Below are positions 26,819 through 36,013 of a stretch of 64,000 nt of DNA, in pieces. The translations under genes and the position numbers were made by a program. Source of the DNA: Pedobacter caeni (lineage in GTDB: Bacteria > Bacteroidota > Bacteroidia > Sphingobacteriales > Sphingobacteriaceae); the NCBI RefSeq assembly GCF_900129215.1, contig NZ_FQUQ01000003.1, forward strand, positions 1,014,045 to 1,078,044, written 5' to 3'. Positions within the stretch are counted from its first letter, which is position 1. Every line of letters begins with the position of its first letter. A model generated the notes under the pieces. That model did not search any database, was not told where the DNA came from, and was given only the letters and a program-made list of their open reading frames with translations.

Positions 26819-27610
26819 CTATCCAAACAATTTTTTCCAAAAACCTTTTTTCTCCTGTTCCTTTACTTCTTCATGGTTCATCACTACGCGTTCCGCATTG
26901 TTCGATATTTCGCCTGGTTGCAGGTTGTTTTGCTCTTCAATGGCTTTCATTTGCGCCATCGCTGCTGCTTTGAAAAGGTAAGCACCTTCCTGATCGCAAT
27001 TAAACAGATTTGAATAACAGGCAGAATCATTGAGGTTTAAGGGATTGGGTTCTACCACCTCTGTAGCTTCCAGTAAACCTAGTCCTTGTTGTTTTGCATC
27101 TTCCAGTGCCTTCAGGAAAACCTTGATCCTGCCATCCGAAAAAAACGCGTCAAGGTCTGCTTTGACAGATGGATCATTTTCATAGTCGGCAAGCAGTTGA
27201 ACTACTTGTCCTGCCGGGATGAATACGCCAGAACTGTAATTCTGAACAATTCTGTTGCTGATCACTGTACCAACGGAATCTGGGGCGATCGTTTTAAAAT
27301 CTTTCGTATACTTTTCAAAGTGCGGTCTTTCTTCCAGTAGAAATGAGAAAGCGGATCCTCTGGTATAGTAATATTTACGAAGGAAACCTTGCACAACTGC
27401 AATGTAATAGCCATGAGAGCGCTCAAAGGAATCATCAGAATTTGTTCCTAAGCCAATGTTGATTACCTCTTGATATTTTTCTTTATAGAAATCGTCTACC
27501 TGGTACCGGTCTGTTATCCCGGAAATTAACTCCGGATCATTAAGTACGTCAAAATACCATTCTCTGATCTCTGTTTCGTTTATTGGATGATAGCTGATGT
27601 CGTATCCCAT
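26819..27610 (-). CDS. Uncharacterised cytoplasmic protein
   Basis: 263 residues with no signal or membrane segment. The N-terminus MGYDISYHPINETEIREW is distinctive and recalls small uncharacterised Bacteroidota proteins. The middle is helical and acidic. A Glu/Lys-rich tail ends in EKKGFWKKLFG, an amphipathic basic-aromatic end that could touch membranes. Family not recognised. It is divergent from the small 27822 gene across 211 bp. Confidence 0.75.
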   Translation of the reverse strand: MGYDISYHPINETEIREWYFDVLNDPELISGITDRYQVDDFYKEKYQEVINIGLGTNSDDSFERSHGYYIAVVQGFLRKYYYTRGSAFSFLLEERPHFEKYTKDFKTIAPDSVGTVISNRIVQNYSSGVFIPAGQVVQLLADYENDPSVKADLDAFFSDGRIKVFLKALEDAKQQGLGLLEATEVVEPNPLNLNDSACYSNLFNCDQEGAYLFKAAAMAQMKAIEEQNNLQPGEISNNAERVVMNHEEVKEQEKKGFWKKLFG

Positions 27611-27706
27611 AGTGCTGATGTTTTAATGTTTTCTAAAGTACATAAAAAGCAATATTACCGCAATATTTAGGTTTACCTAACTTTTGTTGTTAGTTGTATC
27701 GGTATT

Positions 27707-27802
27707 TTATTTAGATTTGTCTAAATAAGGTAAGGGAGACTGATCTGTAACGCAGGTAAAAGCCATATGTTTCCTTTTAAGCGCCTGTATATGCAGGCGC
27801 TT
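27707..27802. promoter_or_regulatory. Two hairpins in the 5' region of the 27822 operon
   Basis: TTATTTAGA-TTTG-TCTAAATAA (27707-27728) is a perfect 9-bp palindrome and could be an operator. AAGCGCCTG-TATATG-CAGGCGCTT (27779-27802) is a GC-rich 9-bp stem followed by TTATTTAAAA, 20 bp before the ATG of the 62-residue gene. The second looks like an attenuator or leader terminator, since no plus-strand gene lies upstream to be terminated. Confidence 0.45.
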
Positions 27803-27821
27803 ATTTAAAAATATATAAATT

Positions 27822-28010
27822 ATGGAAATTGCAATAAAAGTACTTCAGACAGAAATATCGAACAGAAAAGTATTGATCAGCAGGGAGAACCTGATGTTCA
27901 AGGATAGAAAAAAGGCAACAGAACTGCTCAAAGAAATCTCAAAATTAAAGCAGGCATTAAAAGTAGTCAAAGACCATCACCAAAGAAAAGGGGCTTATGA
28001 TTTTGAATAA
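27822..28010 (+). CDS. Small helical/coiled-coil protein, function unknown
   Basis: 62 residues, highly charged and predicted all-helical (KDRKKATELLKEISKLKQAL shows heptad-like Leu/Ile spacing). Its last 14 bases overlap the start of the thioredoxin-like gene, which argues that it is translated and coupled. No family recognised. Confidence 0.6.
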   Translation: MEIAIKVLQTEISNRKVLISRENLMFKDRKKATELLKEISKLKQALKVVKDHHQRKGAYDFE

Positions 28011-28518
28011 ATTTTGTGTGAACCTGCTGATGGTTTTTTTACCTTTTATGGGGTTTGCCCAGCATGGGGAGGTGGCAATTTCTTTCGAAGCTTTGGCAGA
28101 TAGCCTGGCTAAACATCCAAAGCCCATCATCGTTAATGTATACACAGATTGGTGCACTTATTGTTCAATGCAGGAGAATGGAATTAAAAAATCTGCCGAA
28201 CTTTCAGCTACCTTAGGTAAGGAGATGTATTACCTGAAGCTGAACGCAGAAAACAGGGAAAACATCTCTTTTAATCACAAACAGTATCATTTTAAACCAA
28301 ACGGACCATCTACAGGGATTCATGAGTTGGTGCTGGAGTTAGGAAAGGATAGTAAAGATATTGCTTATCCCATGTGGTTCATCCTGGATGCCAGGTATAA
28401 AGTACAATACAGTTTCTCCGGATACCTTAAGCCAAAGGATCTGAATACATTGTTACTGGCTTATCTGAAAGCAGAAAAGACCCAATTGTCTAATCGGGTC
28501 TCTGAGGGCATCAATTGA
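27997..28518 (+). CDS. Exported thioredoxin-like protein
   Basis: 173 residues with a signal peptide (MVFLPFMGFAQ, cleavage near 22) and a thioredoxin fold with the redox motif WCTYC (Cys 53, Cys 56) inside VNVYTDWCTYCSMQE. The cis-Pro lies in YPMWFILDARYKV. It is probably a periplasmic thiol reductase or oxidase of the thioredoxin_7/DUF255-like type. Partner unknown. It starts within the preceding small gene and is followed by a two-component system. Confidence 0.85.
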   Translation: MILNKFCVNLLMVFLPFMGFAQHGEVAISFEALADSLAKHPKPIIVNVYTDWCTYCSMQENGIKKSAELSATLGKEMYYLKLNAENRENISFNHKQYHFKPNGPSTGIHELVLELGKDSKDIAYPMWFILDARYKVQYSFSGYLKPKDLNTLLLAYLKAEKTQLSNRVSEGIN

Positions 28519-28651
28519 TTTTTTTGTCGGTCCAGGGGTGTTTCAACTGCTATTCAAAATTGAAAAAACAACCCTTTTTAATCAATACCTACAAAGGAGT
28601 ATTTTAAGCCCTTTTCATACATTTCGAAATTGTATTGATTACTTTTATGAG

Positions 28652-30514
28652 ATGCTACGAAATTTGCTGATTTATGTTTTGCTGCTTTTTATGGCTCCGG
28701 CTGCAATGGCTCAATTGGAAATCACCAGTGATGGGCGTCAGATTGATTACCGGGGAGCAGAGATTCAGTATGCATTTAGTTCCAGCAATGATTTTAGCGA
28801 TTCGGCCCTTTTTAAAATGAAGAAGGGGGACTGGAAAACCTTGCTGACCGGCAAAATACCCATCAGTAATTCTCCACATTGTGTATGGCTTAAGATTCCT
28901 GTCCGGAGTGTGTTAACGTATGGGGATTTTAATTTTATCGACATTAACAATCCCCACATCAATTTTCTAAGGTGCTGGATCATTAGAAAAGACAGTCTTA
29001 TAAAGGCCTTTCCGCGCAGTGGTGATAATGTGCCTTTCTCCAACAGGCCTTTGCCTACGGCTTCTTTTATTTACCATATCAATGGCTCGGATTATCTGGA
29101 CTGTGATTTTGTAATTGCTACTGATAAGCGTTATACCAAATTAGACCTACCGGTTAATTTCTATACGGAAACCTATTACCTGCGTAGCAGTCAGTCTAAA
29201 AACCTGCTTTTTGGTTTGTTTCTTGGAATCACCCTGTTCCTCTTCGTGTTTAACTTTTACCTGTTCATCAGCATCAGGCAAAACCTCTATTTGTGGTACA
29301 GCATTTATATTTTGATGATCGCTTTTTACCTGGGGACCAGCATGGGGCATATGTTTATGTATTTCTATCCGGATTATCCCTTTCTGAACGACATCATCAG
29401 GCCTGCTGTGTTTGCGCTTAGCTTTATCCCTCAGGTAAATTTTTTCAATAACCTGATGAACCTTCAGGAGAAAATGCCCCTGATGTATCGTTTCAACAAA
29501 AGATTGCTGGTGGTTTTTGCTGTTTTATTTGTGCTGGCAGTTGCCACTTCGGCTTCCGGCAATTATAAGATACAGGGTTATTGGGTATATGCGAACCGGA
29601 TTATTTATCCTTTAGTGTTGATGGTGATTCTGGCAGAGAGCATTTATTGCTTTAAAAAGGGGATCCGCTATGCTGGATATTCTGTGATCTCCCTGCTGAT
29701 TATTTTTGCTTCAACGTTGATTTATGTCCTTCAGCAAAATGAAATCCTGCCGAGGAATGGTTTCACCTCTTCTGCGGTTTATTGGGGTTTGTTCTTTGAG
29801 GGAATGGTGATGGCGTTCGCCTTGGCCTGGCGTTTTAAGTCCTATAAAGAAGATTCCGAAAGGCTGCTCAAAGAAACTCAGCTGCAACAGGAAAATATTT
29901 TTAATGAAACAGCTACCTACCAGCAAAAAGAAATGCAACGCATGTCGTCATTATTACACGATACGGTAGGTGCAAACCTGGGCTTTTTAAGATTGGAAAC
30001 TGATAATATGCCACTCACAGAAGAGGGCCGCGCTAAAATAGCCGGAGCAATTACTAAACTTGGACAGGAAGTGCGAACGATGAGCCATGAGTTCTCTCCT
30101 CTGGTTTTGCAGGATAAAGGATTGTATTTATCCATTGCTGAAATGGTTAAACTCATCATCAACAATGGGAAGATTGATTTGCAGTTTGAATGGTTAGGGG
30201 TTAAGGACCGGATTTCTGTACAGTACGAGATCATTATTTACAGGATGGTTCAGGAAATATTACAAAACTTATTAAAACACTCTAAGGCAACAGCTGGGTT
30301 TTTACAGGTGATGGTGGAACAGGACCTGGTTTCCATTTATGCGGAAGACAATGGCGTTGGTTTGGATCCGAACAAAATAAGTGACGGCGTAGGCTTGAAA
30401 AGTTTAGAAGACCTGGTCAAACTGTTGAAGGGGAGTTTTAGCATCGATAGCAGCGAAGATAAAGGTTTCAGCATCTCCATAGAATTTAATCAGCATCAAC
30501 ATGAAAACATATAA
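28652..30514 (+). CDS. Sensor histidine kinase with 7TMR-DISM sensor
   Basis: 621 codons from ATG 28652, chosen because it opens a signal peptide (LLIYVLLLFMAPAAMAQ). The order is a periplasmic 7TMR-DISMED2-like domain (about 20-175), seven transmembrane helices (about 190-390), a short coiled coil, a HisKA_3 H-box (SSLLHDTVGANLG, His 436), and a HATPase_c with IYRMVQEILQNLLKHS and YAEDNGVGLDP. It is a NarX/LiaS-type kinase pairing with the NarL-type regulator encoded next, overlapping by 14 bp. The ligand may be a carbohydrate by analogy to DISM domains. Confidence 0.92.
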   Translation: MLRNLLIYVLLLFMAPAAMAQLEITSDGRQIDYRGAEIQYAFSSSNDFSDSALFKMKKGDWKTLLTGKIPISNSPHCVWLKIPVRSVLTYGDFNFIDINNPHINFLRCWIIRKDSLIKAFPRSGDNVPFSNRPLPTASFIYHINGSDYLDCDFVIATDKRYTKLDLPVNFYTETYYLRSSQSKNLLFGLFLGITLFLFVFNFYLFISIRQNLYLWYSIYILMIAFYLGTSMGHMFMYFYPDYPFLNDIIRPAVFALSFIPQVNFFNNLMNLQEKMPLMYRFNKRLLVVFAVLFVLAVATSASGNYKIQGYWVYANRIIYPLVLMVILAESIYCFKKGIRYAGYSVISLLIIFASTLIYVLQQNEILPRNGFTSSAVYWGLFFEGMVMAFALAWRFKSYKEDSERLLKETQLQQENIFNETATYQQKEMQRMSSLLHDTVGANLGFLRLETDNMPLTEEGRAKIAGAITKLGQEVRTMSHEFSPLVLQDKGLYLSIAEMVKLIINNGKIDLQFEWLGVKDRISVQYEIIIYRMVQEILQNLLKHSKATAGFLQVMVEQDLVSIYAEDNGVGLDPNKISDGVGLKSLEDLVKLLKGSFSIDSSEDKGFSISIEFNQHQHENI

Positions 30515-31139
30515 TATTGGTATCACAGACGATCATGTGCTGTTTGCAGAAGGCCTCAGCAACATTATCTCTGGTAATCCTGATTTGCAGCTGGCCTTTG
30601 TGGCAGCTTCCGTTCCGGAAATGTTTAGTTTATTGAGGCATCATCCTATAGATTTTCTGTTGCTGGATATTAACCTGCCTCCTTACAATGGACTGGAGTT
30701 ACTGACGAGAATAAAAGAAGAATACAAGACGCTTAAAATTATGATCCTTTCTATGTATCAACCTTCAGATATTGGTTTGAACCTGGCCAATTTCAAAGGA
30801 GATGCTTATGTCTTGAAAATATCAGGGAAAAATATTCTGGAAGAGGCGATTGAGGGAATGAAAAAAGGCGTACTATATCTTGATCCGAATATCATTACCC
30901 TCCATACTTTTGAAGATTCTTTCACGCAACAATTGAGATTAACCAAACGGGAAAAAGAAATCATCTCCCTTATTGCAATCGGTAAGACAAGTAAAGAGAT
31001 TGCCGAAGCGCTCTTTGTGGCTGAACTAACCATTAAGACACACCGGAAAAATATAGGCAAAAAACTGGGTACAAAGAATGTGGCCAACCTGATCTCCAAA
31101 ATGAATGGCAATGCTATTGATCCTCAAACTGGTATCTGA
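30501..31139 (+). CDS. NarL/LuxR-type response regulator
   Basis: 212 residues. The receiver domain (about 4-122) has acidic pocket residues in GITDDHVLF, phospho-acceptor Asp 56 in FLLLDINLPP, and a conserved Lys in AYVLKISGKN. A LuxR helix-turn-helix (about 145-205) contains LTKREKEIISLIAIGKTSKE and LFVAELTIKTHRKNIGKKL. It is the cognate partner of the overlapping upstream kinase. Its stop overlaps the next gene's start as TGATG. Confidence 0.94.
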   Translation: MKTYNIGITDDHVLFAEGLSNIISGNPDLQLAFVAASVPEMFSLLRHHPIDFLLLDINLPPYNGLELLTRIKEEYKTLKIMILSMYQPSDIGLNLANFKGDAYVLKISGKNILEEAIEGMKKGVLYLDPNIITLHTFEDSFTQQLRLTKREKEIISLIAIGKTSKEIAEALFVAELTIKTHRKNIGKKLGTKNVANLISKMNGNAIDPQTGI

Positions 31140-31678
31140 TGAGAAGGAAAAAATTACTAAGAGTAAAAGAGGAGAAATTCTGGTCGGATTTCTGTGACTT
31201 CAATCTTCCTAGAGGCGTCAATGAAATTCCAACTTTTTTTAAGCGTGTTAGTTTTAGGCATTATAATGTAGACGACGAAGGACTGTTAAGAATGGTTGGA
31301 TATGTGAGGTCTATTGTGCAGCTGGACCTTGATGGTACTGACATCACCAATGAAGGAATTGGCTATTTGACCCAATTGGAGAGCCTGAAAGAGCTGAGGC
31401 TTAAAGAATGCAGTGCCATCGACAATGGCTGTATTGATTTTCTGTGTAAAATACAAAGCTTAGAGCTACTTCACTTAGGTGGAACAGAAATCAGCCTCAA
31501 TGGATTAGAGAAAATAGGCTGTTTACGAAATTTAAAACTACTCCTGGTTTCGGCTTCGGAAGGAGAGGAAGAGGAGTTATCAAAAATTGAAGCGGCTTTG
31601 CCACCTGAGTGTGAGTTTTTAGTGAATCATAAATTGTACGAAAGAAAAAGACCCGACGATTTCATCGGGTCCTGCTAA
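31139..31678 (+). CDS. Small leucine-rich-repeat protein in a two-component operon
   Basis: 179 residues. Four or so ribonuclease-inhibitor-like LRRs occupy about 55-140 (IVQLDLDGTDITNEGIGYLT; LESLKELRLKECSAIDNGC; LELLHLGGTEISLNGLEKIG). The N-terminus is basic (MRRKKLLRVKEEKFW) and there is no signal peptide, so it is probably cytoplasmic. It overlaps the response regulator stop (TGATG), implying coupled translation and perhaps a role as a protein-binding adaptor of this system. The last 10 codons also carry the convergent terminator of the SusCD operon. Confidence 0.7.
   Translation: MRRKKLLRVKEEKFWSDFCDFNLPRGVNEIPTFFKRVSFRHYNVDDEGLLRMVGYVRSIVQLDLDGTDITNEGIGYLTQLESLKELRLKECSAIDNGCIDFLCKIQSLELLHLGGTEISLNGLEKIGCLRNLKLLLVSASEGEEEELSKIEAALPPECEFLVNHKLYERKRPDDFIGSC
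31650..31671 (-). terminator. Minus-strand terminator of susCD embedded in the LRR coding end
   Basis: GACCCGA (31650-31656) and TCGGGTC (31665-31671) form the stem. Read on the minus strand it is followed by TCTTTTTCTTTC. It lies 33 bp after the SusD stop and inside the last codons of the convergent LRR gene. Confidence 0.75.
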
Positions 31679-31703
31679 GGGGATTAATTCAATTCTTTGG
31701 AAT

Positions 31704-33053
31704 TTATTTTTTATGAAACTCTTCCCAGTTGATTTCGCTTGCCGGCCTTTCCAGCTGCGTAAATACGGTCCCTGCATCCGATGAAACAGGGATTTCGCTA
31801 AGCCTGTTGTACCTTCTCAGGTCCACCCATCGGTGTCCGGCGGGTTCAAACCATAAAGAATACCTTCTCTGGAACAGAATTTCCGTGATTAAAGCATCCA
31901 GATTCGAAGCACCGGTATAAACTGGCAGATTTGCAGCAGTTCTGATGCGGTTAATGGCTTTTATGGCATCAGGGAAATGTCCCAATTGCGCGGAAGCTTC
32001 TGCATAGATCAAAATTAACTCTTCATTCCTGATGTATGGTATTGCGGTAGTATTGCTGGTCCATCGCTGATCCTGGTAAAGACTGGACAATGGAACTGTA
32101 CCAACAGTGCTGATGATCGGGTTGCTGCGGACAAATATTTTGTTCGTTACCCTGCGATCACCAGGCAAAGCATCTGCAACAAATGAAGGGTGCACCACAG
32201 GAAGTGTGCTGAGATTTCCATTCAATACATAGTAAAGCGGATTAAAGGGTTCTGGAGGTCCCCCATAAGGATGTGCAGGCCCTGTGTTCAACTCTCCTTC
32301 CAGCTGGTAGAAAGAAAGGTTTAAGGCATCCAATGCGGATTGCCAGTCCTTTTGATAAATTGCAACCCTGGCCGCTAAAGCACGGTTTACTTTTGCCAGA
32401 CCCTGAGGAGTATTAAACCCATTGTAACCGGAACTGAGCTTGAAGCTTAAAGTGCTTCCTGATTTATTCAGGTCCTGGTAGCCTTCGTCGAGCAAGGCCC
32501 GGATGGCTTTCAGGGCTTCTTCATAGCTGACAAAGGGGCCAGGGTTTGATTCATCAGAAACTGAAATCCTGATTCCGTTTTTATATTGGGTATTTGCAGG
32601 AATCAGGTATTGATAACCCTGAATGGTTTTTGCAAATCCAAGATAGGCCGTCTTCTGATTTTCCGGTATTGCCGAGGTATGCTGAACTGCCGTAATTAAA
32701 ATATTGGCTTGTTTGATAGCCTGATATGGACTACTGTAAAGCCCTTCAACGCCATAGAAGTTGGCATCTGGTTTTCTTCCACCTTGTCCAAGCCAAAAGT
32801 GGATGTTTCGGGAATCGCTGTTATTGAAGTACCAGATGTCCCTGCCAAATGTACCTAAGGCGTTGGTGGTAGCAGAGAGGTAATCTTCGCTTCTGGATTC
32901 CAGCCCGGTTACCAGTGTTTGCAGTTGTCCACTGCTGGCATTTTCTGTCACGACCGCAATGGACGGGTTATTGGGATCGGGAATTTCATTCAGCTTGCAG
33001 GAAGTTAGGGTAATCAGGCCTGTGAAGAACAGGTAGGTGGATATGTTTTTCAT
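31704..33053 (-). CDS. SusD/RagB-family lipoprotein (second locus)
   Basis: 449 residues with lipobox LITLTSC (Cys 19). It is shorter than the SusD at 9362 and belongs to the SusD-like branch with AYLGFAKTIQGYQYL and the C-terminal block ILFQRRYSLWFEPAGHRWVD then LRRYNRLSE. Its ATG overlaps the susC stop by one base (TAATG). Surface ligand-binding partner of the 986-residue receptor; ligand unknown. Confidence 0.93.
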   Translation of the reverse strand: MKNISTYLFFTGLITLTSCKLNEIPDPNNPSIAVVTENASSGQLQTLVTGLESRSEDYLSATTNALGTFGRDIWYFNNSDSRNIHFWLGQGGRKPDANFYGVEGLYSSPYQAIKQANILITAVQHTSAIPENQKTAYLGFAKTIQGYQYLIPANTQYKNGIRISVSDESNPGPFVSYEEALKAIRALLDEGYQDLNKSGSTLSFKLSSGYNGFNTPQGLAKVNRALAARVAIYQKDWQSALDALNLSFYQLEGELNTGPAHPYGGPPEPFNPLYYVLNGNLSTLPVVHPSFVADALPGDRRVTNKIFVRSNPIISTVGTVPLSSLYQDQRWTSNTTAIPYIRNEELILIYAEASAQLGHFPDAIKAINRIRTAANLPVYTGASNLDALITEILFQRRYSLWFEPAGHRWVDLRRYNRLSEIPVSSDAGTVFTQLERPASEINWEEFHKK

Positions 33054-36013
33054 TATAAATCTATTCTAAGGTTAAAAAGAAACCGTTTTGACGGTGGAAA
33101 ATTGAATAAGTCGGATCCGGTATTTGTGGCACCCGTTCCGAAACTGGATACTTCGGGATCATATCCTTTATACTTGCTGATGGTGAGCAGGTTGGTGGCA
33201 GATACGCCAAAGCGGATCTGATCCACTGCATTTCTGAAAAATCGCTGAGTGAATTTTTTGGAGAGGGTATAGTTGAAGGCTACTTCTCTCAGCTTGAGGT
33301 AACTCGCATCCTGTACATATACTCCTGCACCTTTCCCCTCACGGTCTCTTCCATTGGGAATGCCGTTGTTGTTATAGTCTTCATTCCAATCTTTGGTGGT
33401 TCCCCCATTGTCTGTATTGTATAGGGTGATGTTCATGATTTTTCCACCTTTTCTCCAATCCAGCAATGAGGAGAAACTAAATCCATCAAGGAAGCTGATG
33501 CTATTGTACCAGGAGGATTGGAAATCGGCTTGTGAATCCCCATAAACAGTGTATTGTCCGGGAGCCAGTTGTGGTGTACCGACAATAGCAGTAGGAGAGA
33601 AACCTTCCTTAAAGAGGTAGGTGCCATAAGAAGGACCATATATGCCTGCAGTATAAGCTGGAACTTTTAGCCTGGTCAGTTTGCTGGTGTTTTTCCAGAA
33701 CAGGATCCTGCTGGTCCAGCTGAGATCTTTACTGGAAAAAGGGACTCCTGTTAAGGAAAGCTCAACTCCTTTATTGATCAGGTCTGCTGCATTTACCTTT
33801 TTTAGGGTAATTCCTGAAGCGCCTGCAAGTTTTAGATCCTGAATCAGGTCTGTTACTTTTTTATTGTAATAAGTAGCTTCCAGCACAATTCTGTTCTTTA
33901 AAAAACCGATATCAGCACCTAATTCCAGTTCTCCCGCACGTTCGGGTTTGATGTCCCTGTTTCCGGCAGTAGATGAAATCACTGAGCCTACCAATCCACC
34001 GGTAACAACCGGGCGGAGGGAGGTATAAGTATCCCCAAAAGAGGCCAGACCACCTGTCTGACCATAAGCCACTCTTAGCTTTAACTGACTGATGACTGGT
34101 ACCTTCCAAAAATCAAATTTAGTCAGGTTAATTGCTGTGGATGCCTTTGGAAATGCGTAAAATTTGTCTGCATCTCCGTTCAGGGTTGATTTATCAAAAC
34201 GGACTCCAAATGTGCTGATCACCTTGTCTTCAAAATTGATTTCTTCCTGGAACACCATCCCGAAATCCTTTACCTTTTGATCGTACTGACTCAATATGGA
34301 TTGAACGGCTGCCTGTTTAAGGTTTTCTTGTCTGTTCACCAATCCTTGTCCGCGGTTTAAAAGCTGGTTGGATTGTGTTTGAAGGAAAACACCCCCAAAC
34401 TGAGTTGTAAAATGGAATTTATTAAGCTGCTGTCCATAGATGAGGAAGGCCTGAAGGTTTACATTGGTATTCTGCTCAGAACCAATAACAAGATCTCCCG
34501 GGTTTTCTAAGCTCTTTTGCGACTGGATATCGTCTGGTAAATATTGCTTGCTTCTGCTGTTCAGGTAATCTACACCTCCCTGTATGGCCAGTTTAATATT
34601 GGCTTTTTCATTCTGAAGGAAGTGCAGATTTAAATTTGCTGCTTGTATAAAACGGTTGATTTTGGAGTTATTGATGCCACGGTCTCTTAACTCCAGAGGA
34701 TTCTGATCGGCACTATAAGGATTGTCCGGATAAATTCCATTTACAGGTCTTGGGTTATAGTAATTAGGGGTGTATCCGCCAATGTATCCGATGGAAGTTC
34801 CCGAGACATTCTGATTTCCGGTAAAGCCCCGGTCGCTATTGGTATTGAGGTAATTGGAATTGATGGAGAAATTGATCCAGTCATTGATCTTTTGATCGAG
34901 GTTCAGCCTGATGGATTTTCTTTGAAATCCGGTATGTTTGATGATTCCGCCTTCGTCAGATAAATTTCCTGATACATAGAATTTCGTTTTTTCAGTTCCA
35001 CCGGATACGCTTAAATTGCTGCTCCAGATGGCTGGTATTTCTCCATAAATGAGTTGCTCAAAGTCTGTAATCCCATTGCTGGAAAGGGCATCCTGATATC
35101 TTTTTAATTCCAGATCCTGTGTTTCTTTAGGGAAGAAAAGCCTGATTTTTTCTTCATTCCATGTGGCAGCTCCTACCTTTTTCTGGAGCTTTGAAAATCC
35201 TGCATCCTGAGAGAAGCTTATCCTTGTTTTTCCTGCTTTTCCTCTTTTGGTCGTAATGATAATTACCCCTGCATTTGCTCTTGTTCCATAAATTGCAGAG
35301 GCAGAAGAACCTTTAAGCACCTCGATATTTTCGATATCGTTGGCATTTAGATCGGCAAGTCGGTTTGAAGCGTCATCCTCCCCCTGGGTTCCTGCAGCAG
35401 ACAGTGTAGATCTGCCTGTTCTAAGAACATTGTTGTTCAGGTAAACTCCATCTATAATGTACAAAGGTTGTGAAGCACCCTGCAGGGAACTGATCCCCCT
35501 TAGCTGTACAGAAATACCTCCTCCTGGTGCACCACTGTTTGCCCGTATATTGGCCCCAGGAACTTTTCCGTAAAGCGCTTTATCTACAGTTTGTGGTGGA
35601 GTGGTTCCGGTAAGTTCCTTACTGGAAATGCTCGTGACGGCATTTGCCAGATTGGAACGCTTAATGCCGGAGGCCAATCCGGTCACGACCACTTCTTCTA
35701 AAGCAGCAATGTCATCACTAAGAGATATGATTAAAACGTTTTCATTTTTAATGGTCACCAATTGTGAGAGGAAGCCTATGGAATTGAAGACAAGGACGGT
35801 TGATAAAGGAACGTTTACACTGAAATTTCCCTGTGTATCCGTGGTGCTGAGTCCGGCACCATTTTTTATGGAAATGGAAACGCCCGGAAGGGGAAGTTTA
35901 TCGGAAGCCGAGCGTACCTGGCCTGTGATTTTTAGAGATTGCGCGAATCCGGTCTGTGCCAAAGAAAGGCCAAAGCAAATCAGCAACAATGTTTTGTAGA
36001 AATTTGATTTCAT
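33053..36013 (-). CDS. SusC-type TonB-linked receptor (second locus, no STN)
   Basis: 986 residues with a signal peptide (SLAQTGFAQ, near 25), a CarboxypepD_reg domain (about 28-105), a plug with VVVTGLASGIKRSNL, LRGISSLQGASQPLYIIDGV and SAIYGTRANAGVIIITTKRG, and a barrel ending LFNLRIDL. It lacks the STN domain of the first SusC, and no sigma/FecR is adjacent, so regulation is by another route. Translationally coupled to SusD. Divergent from two exported phosphoesterases across 633 bp, which suggests, but does not prove, a phosphorylated substrate. Confidence 0.95.
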   Translation of the reverse strand: MKSNFYKTLLLICFGLSLAQTGFAQSLKITGQVRSASDKLPLPGVSISIKNGAGLSTTDTQGNFSVNVPLSTVLVFNSIGFLSQLVTIKNENVLIISLSDDIAALEEVVVTGLASGIKRSNLANAVTSISSKELTGTTPPQTVDKALYGKVPGANIRANSGAPGGGISVQLRGISSLQGASQPLYIIDGVYLNNNVLRTGRSTLSAAGTQGEDDASNRLADLNANDIENIEVLKGSSASAIYGTRANAGVIIITTKRGKAGKTRISFSQDAGFSKLQKKVGAATWNEEKIRLFFPKETQDLELKRYQDALSSNGITDFEQLIYGEIPAIWSSNLSVSGGTEKTKFYVSGNLSDEGGIIKHTGFQRKSIRLNLDQKINDWINFSINSNYLNTNSDRGFTGNQNVSGTSIGYIGGYTPNYYNPRPVNGIYPDNPYSADQNPLELRDRGINNSKINRFIQAANLNLHFLQNEKANIKLAIQGGVDYLNSRSKQYLPDDIQSQKSLENPGDLVIGSEQNTNVNLQAFLIYGQQLNKFHFTTQFGGVFLQTQSNQLLNRGQGLVNRQENLKQAAVQSILSQYDQKVKDFGMVFQEEINFEDKVISTFGVRFDKSTLNGDADKFYAFPKASTAINLTKFDFWKVPVISQLKLRVAYGQTGGLASFGDTYTSLRPVVTGGLVGSVISSTAGNRDIKPERAGELELGADIGFLKNRIVLEATYYNKKVTDLIQDLKLAGASGITLKKVNAADLINKGVELSLTGVPFSSKDLSWTSRILFWKNTSKLTRLKVPAYTAGIYGPSYGTYLFKEGFSPTAIVGTPQLAPGQYTVYGDSQADFQSSWYNSISFLDGFSFSSLLDWRKGGKIMNITLYNTDNGGTTKDWNEDYNNNGIPNGRDREGKGAGVYVQDASYLKLREVAFNYTLSKKFTQRFFRNAVDQIRFGVSATNLLTISKYKGYDPEVSSFGTGATNTGSDLFNFPPSKRFLFNLRIDL

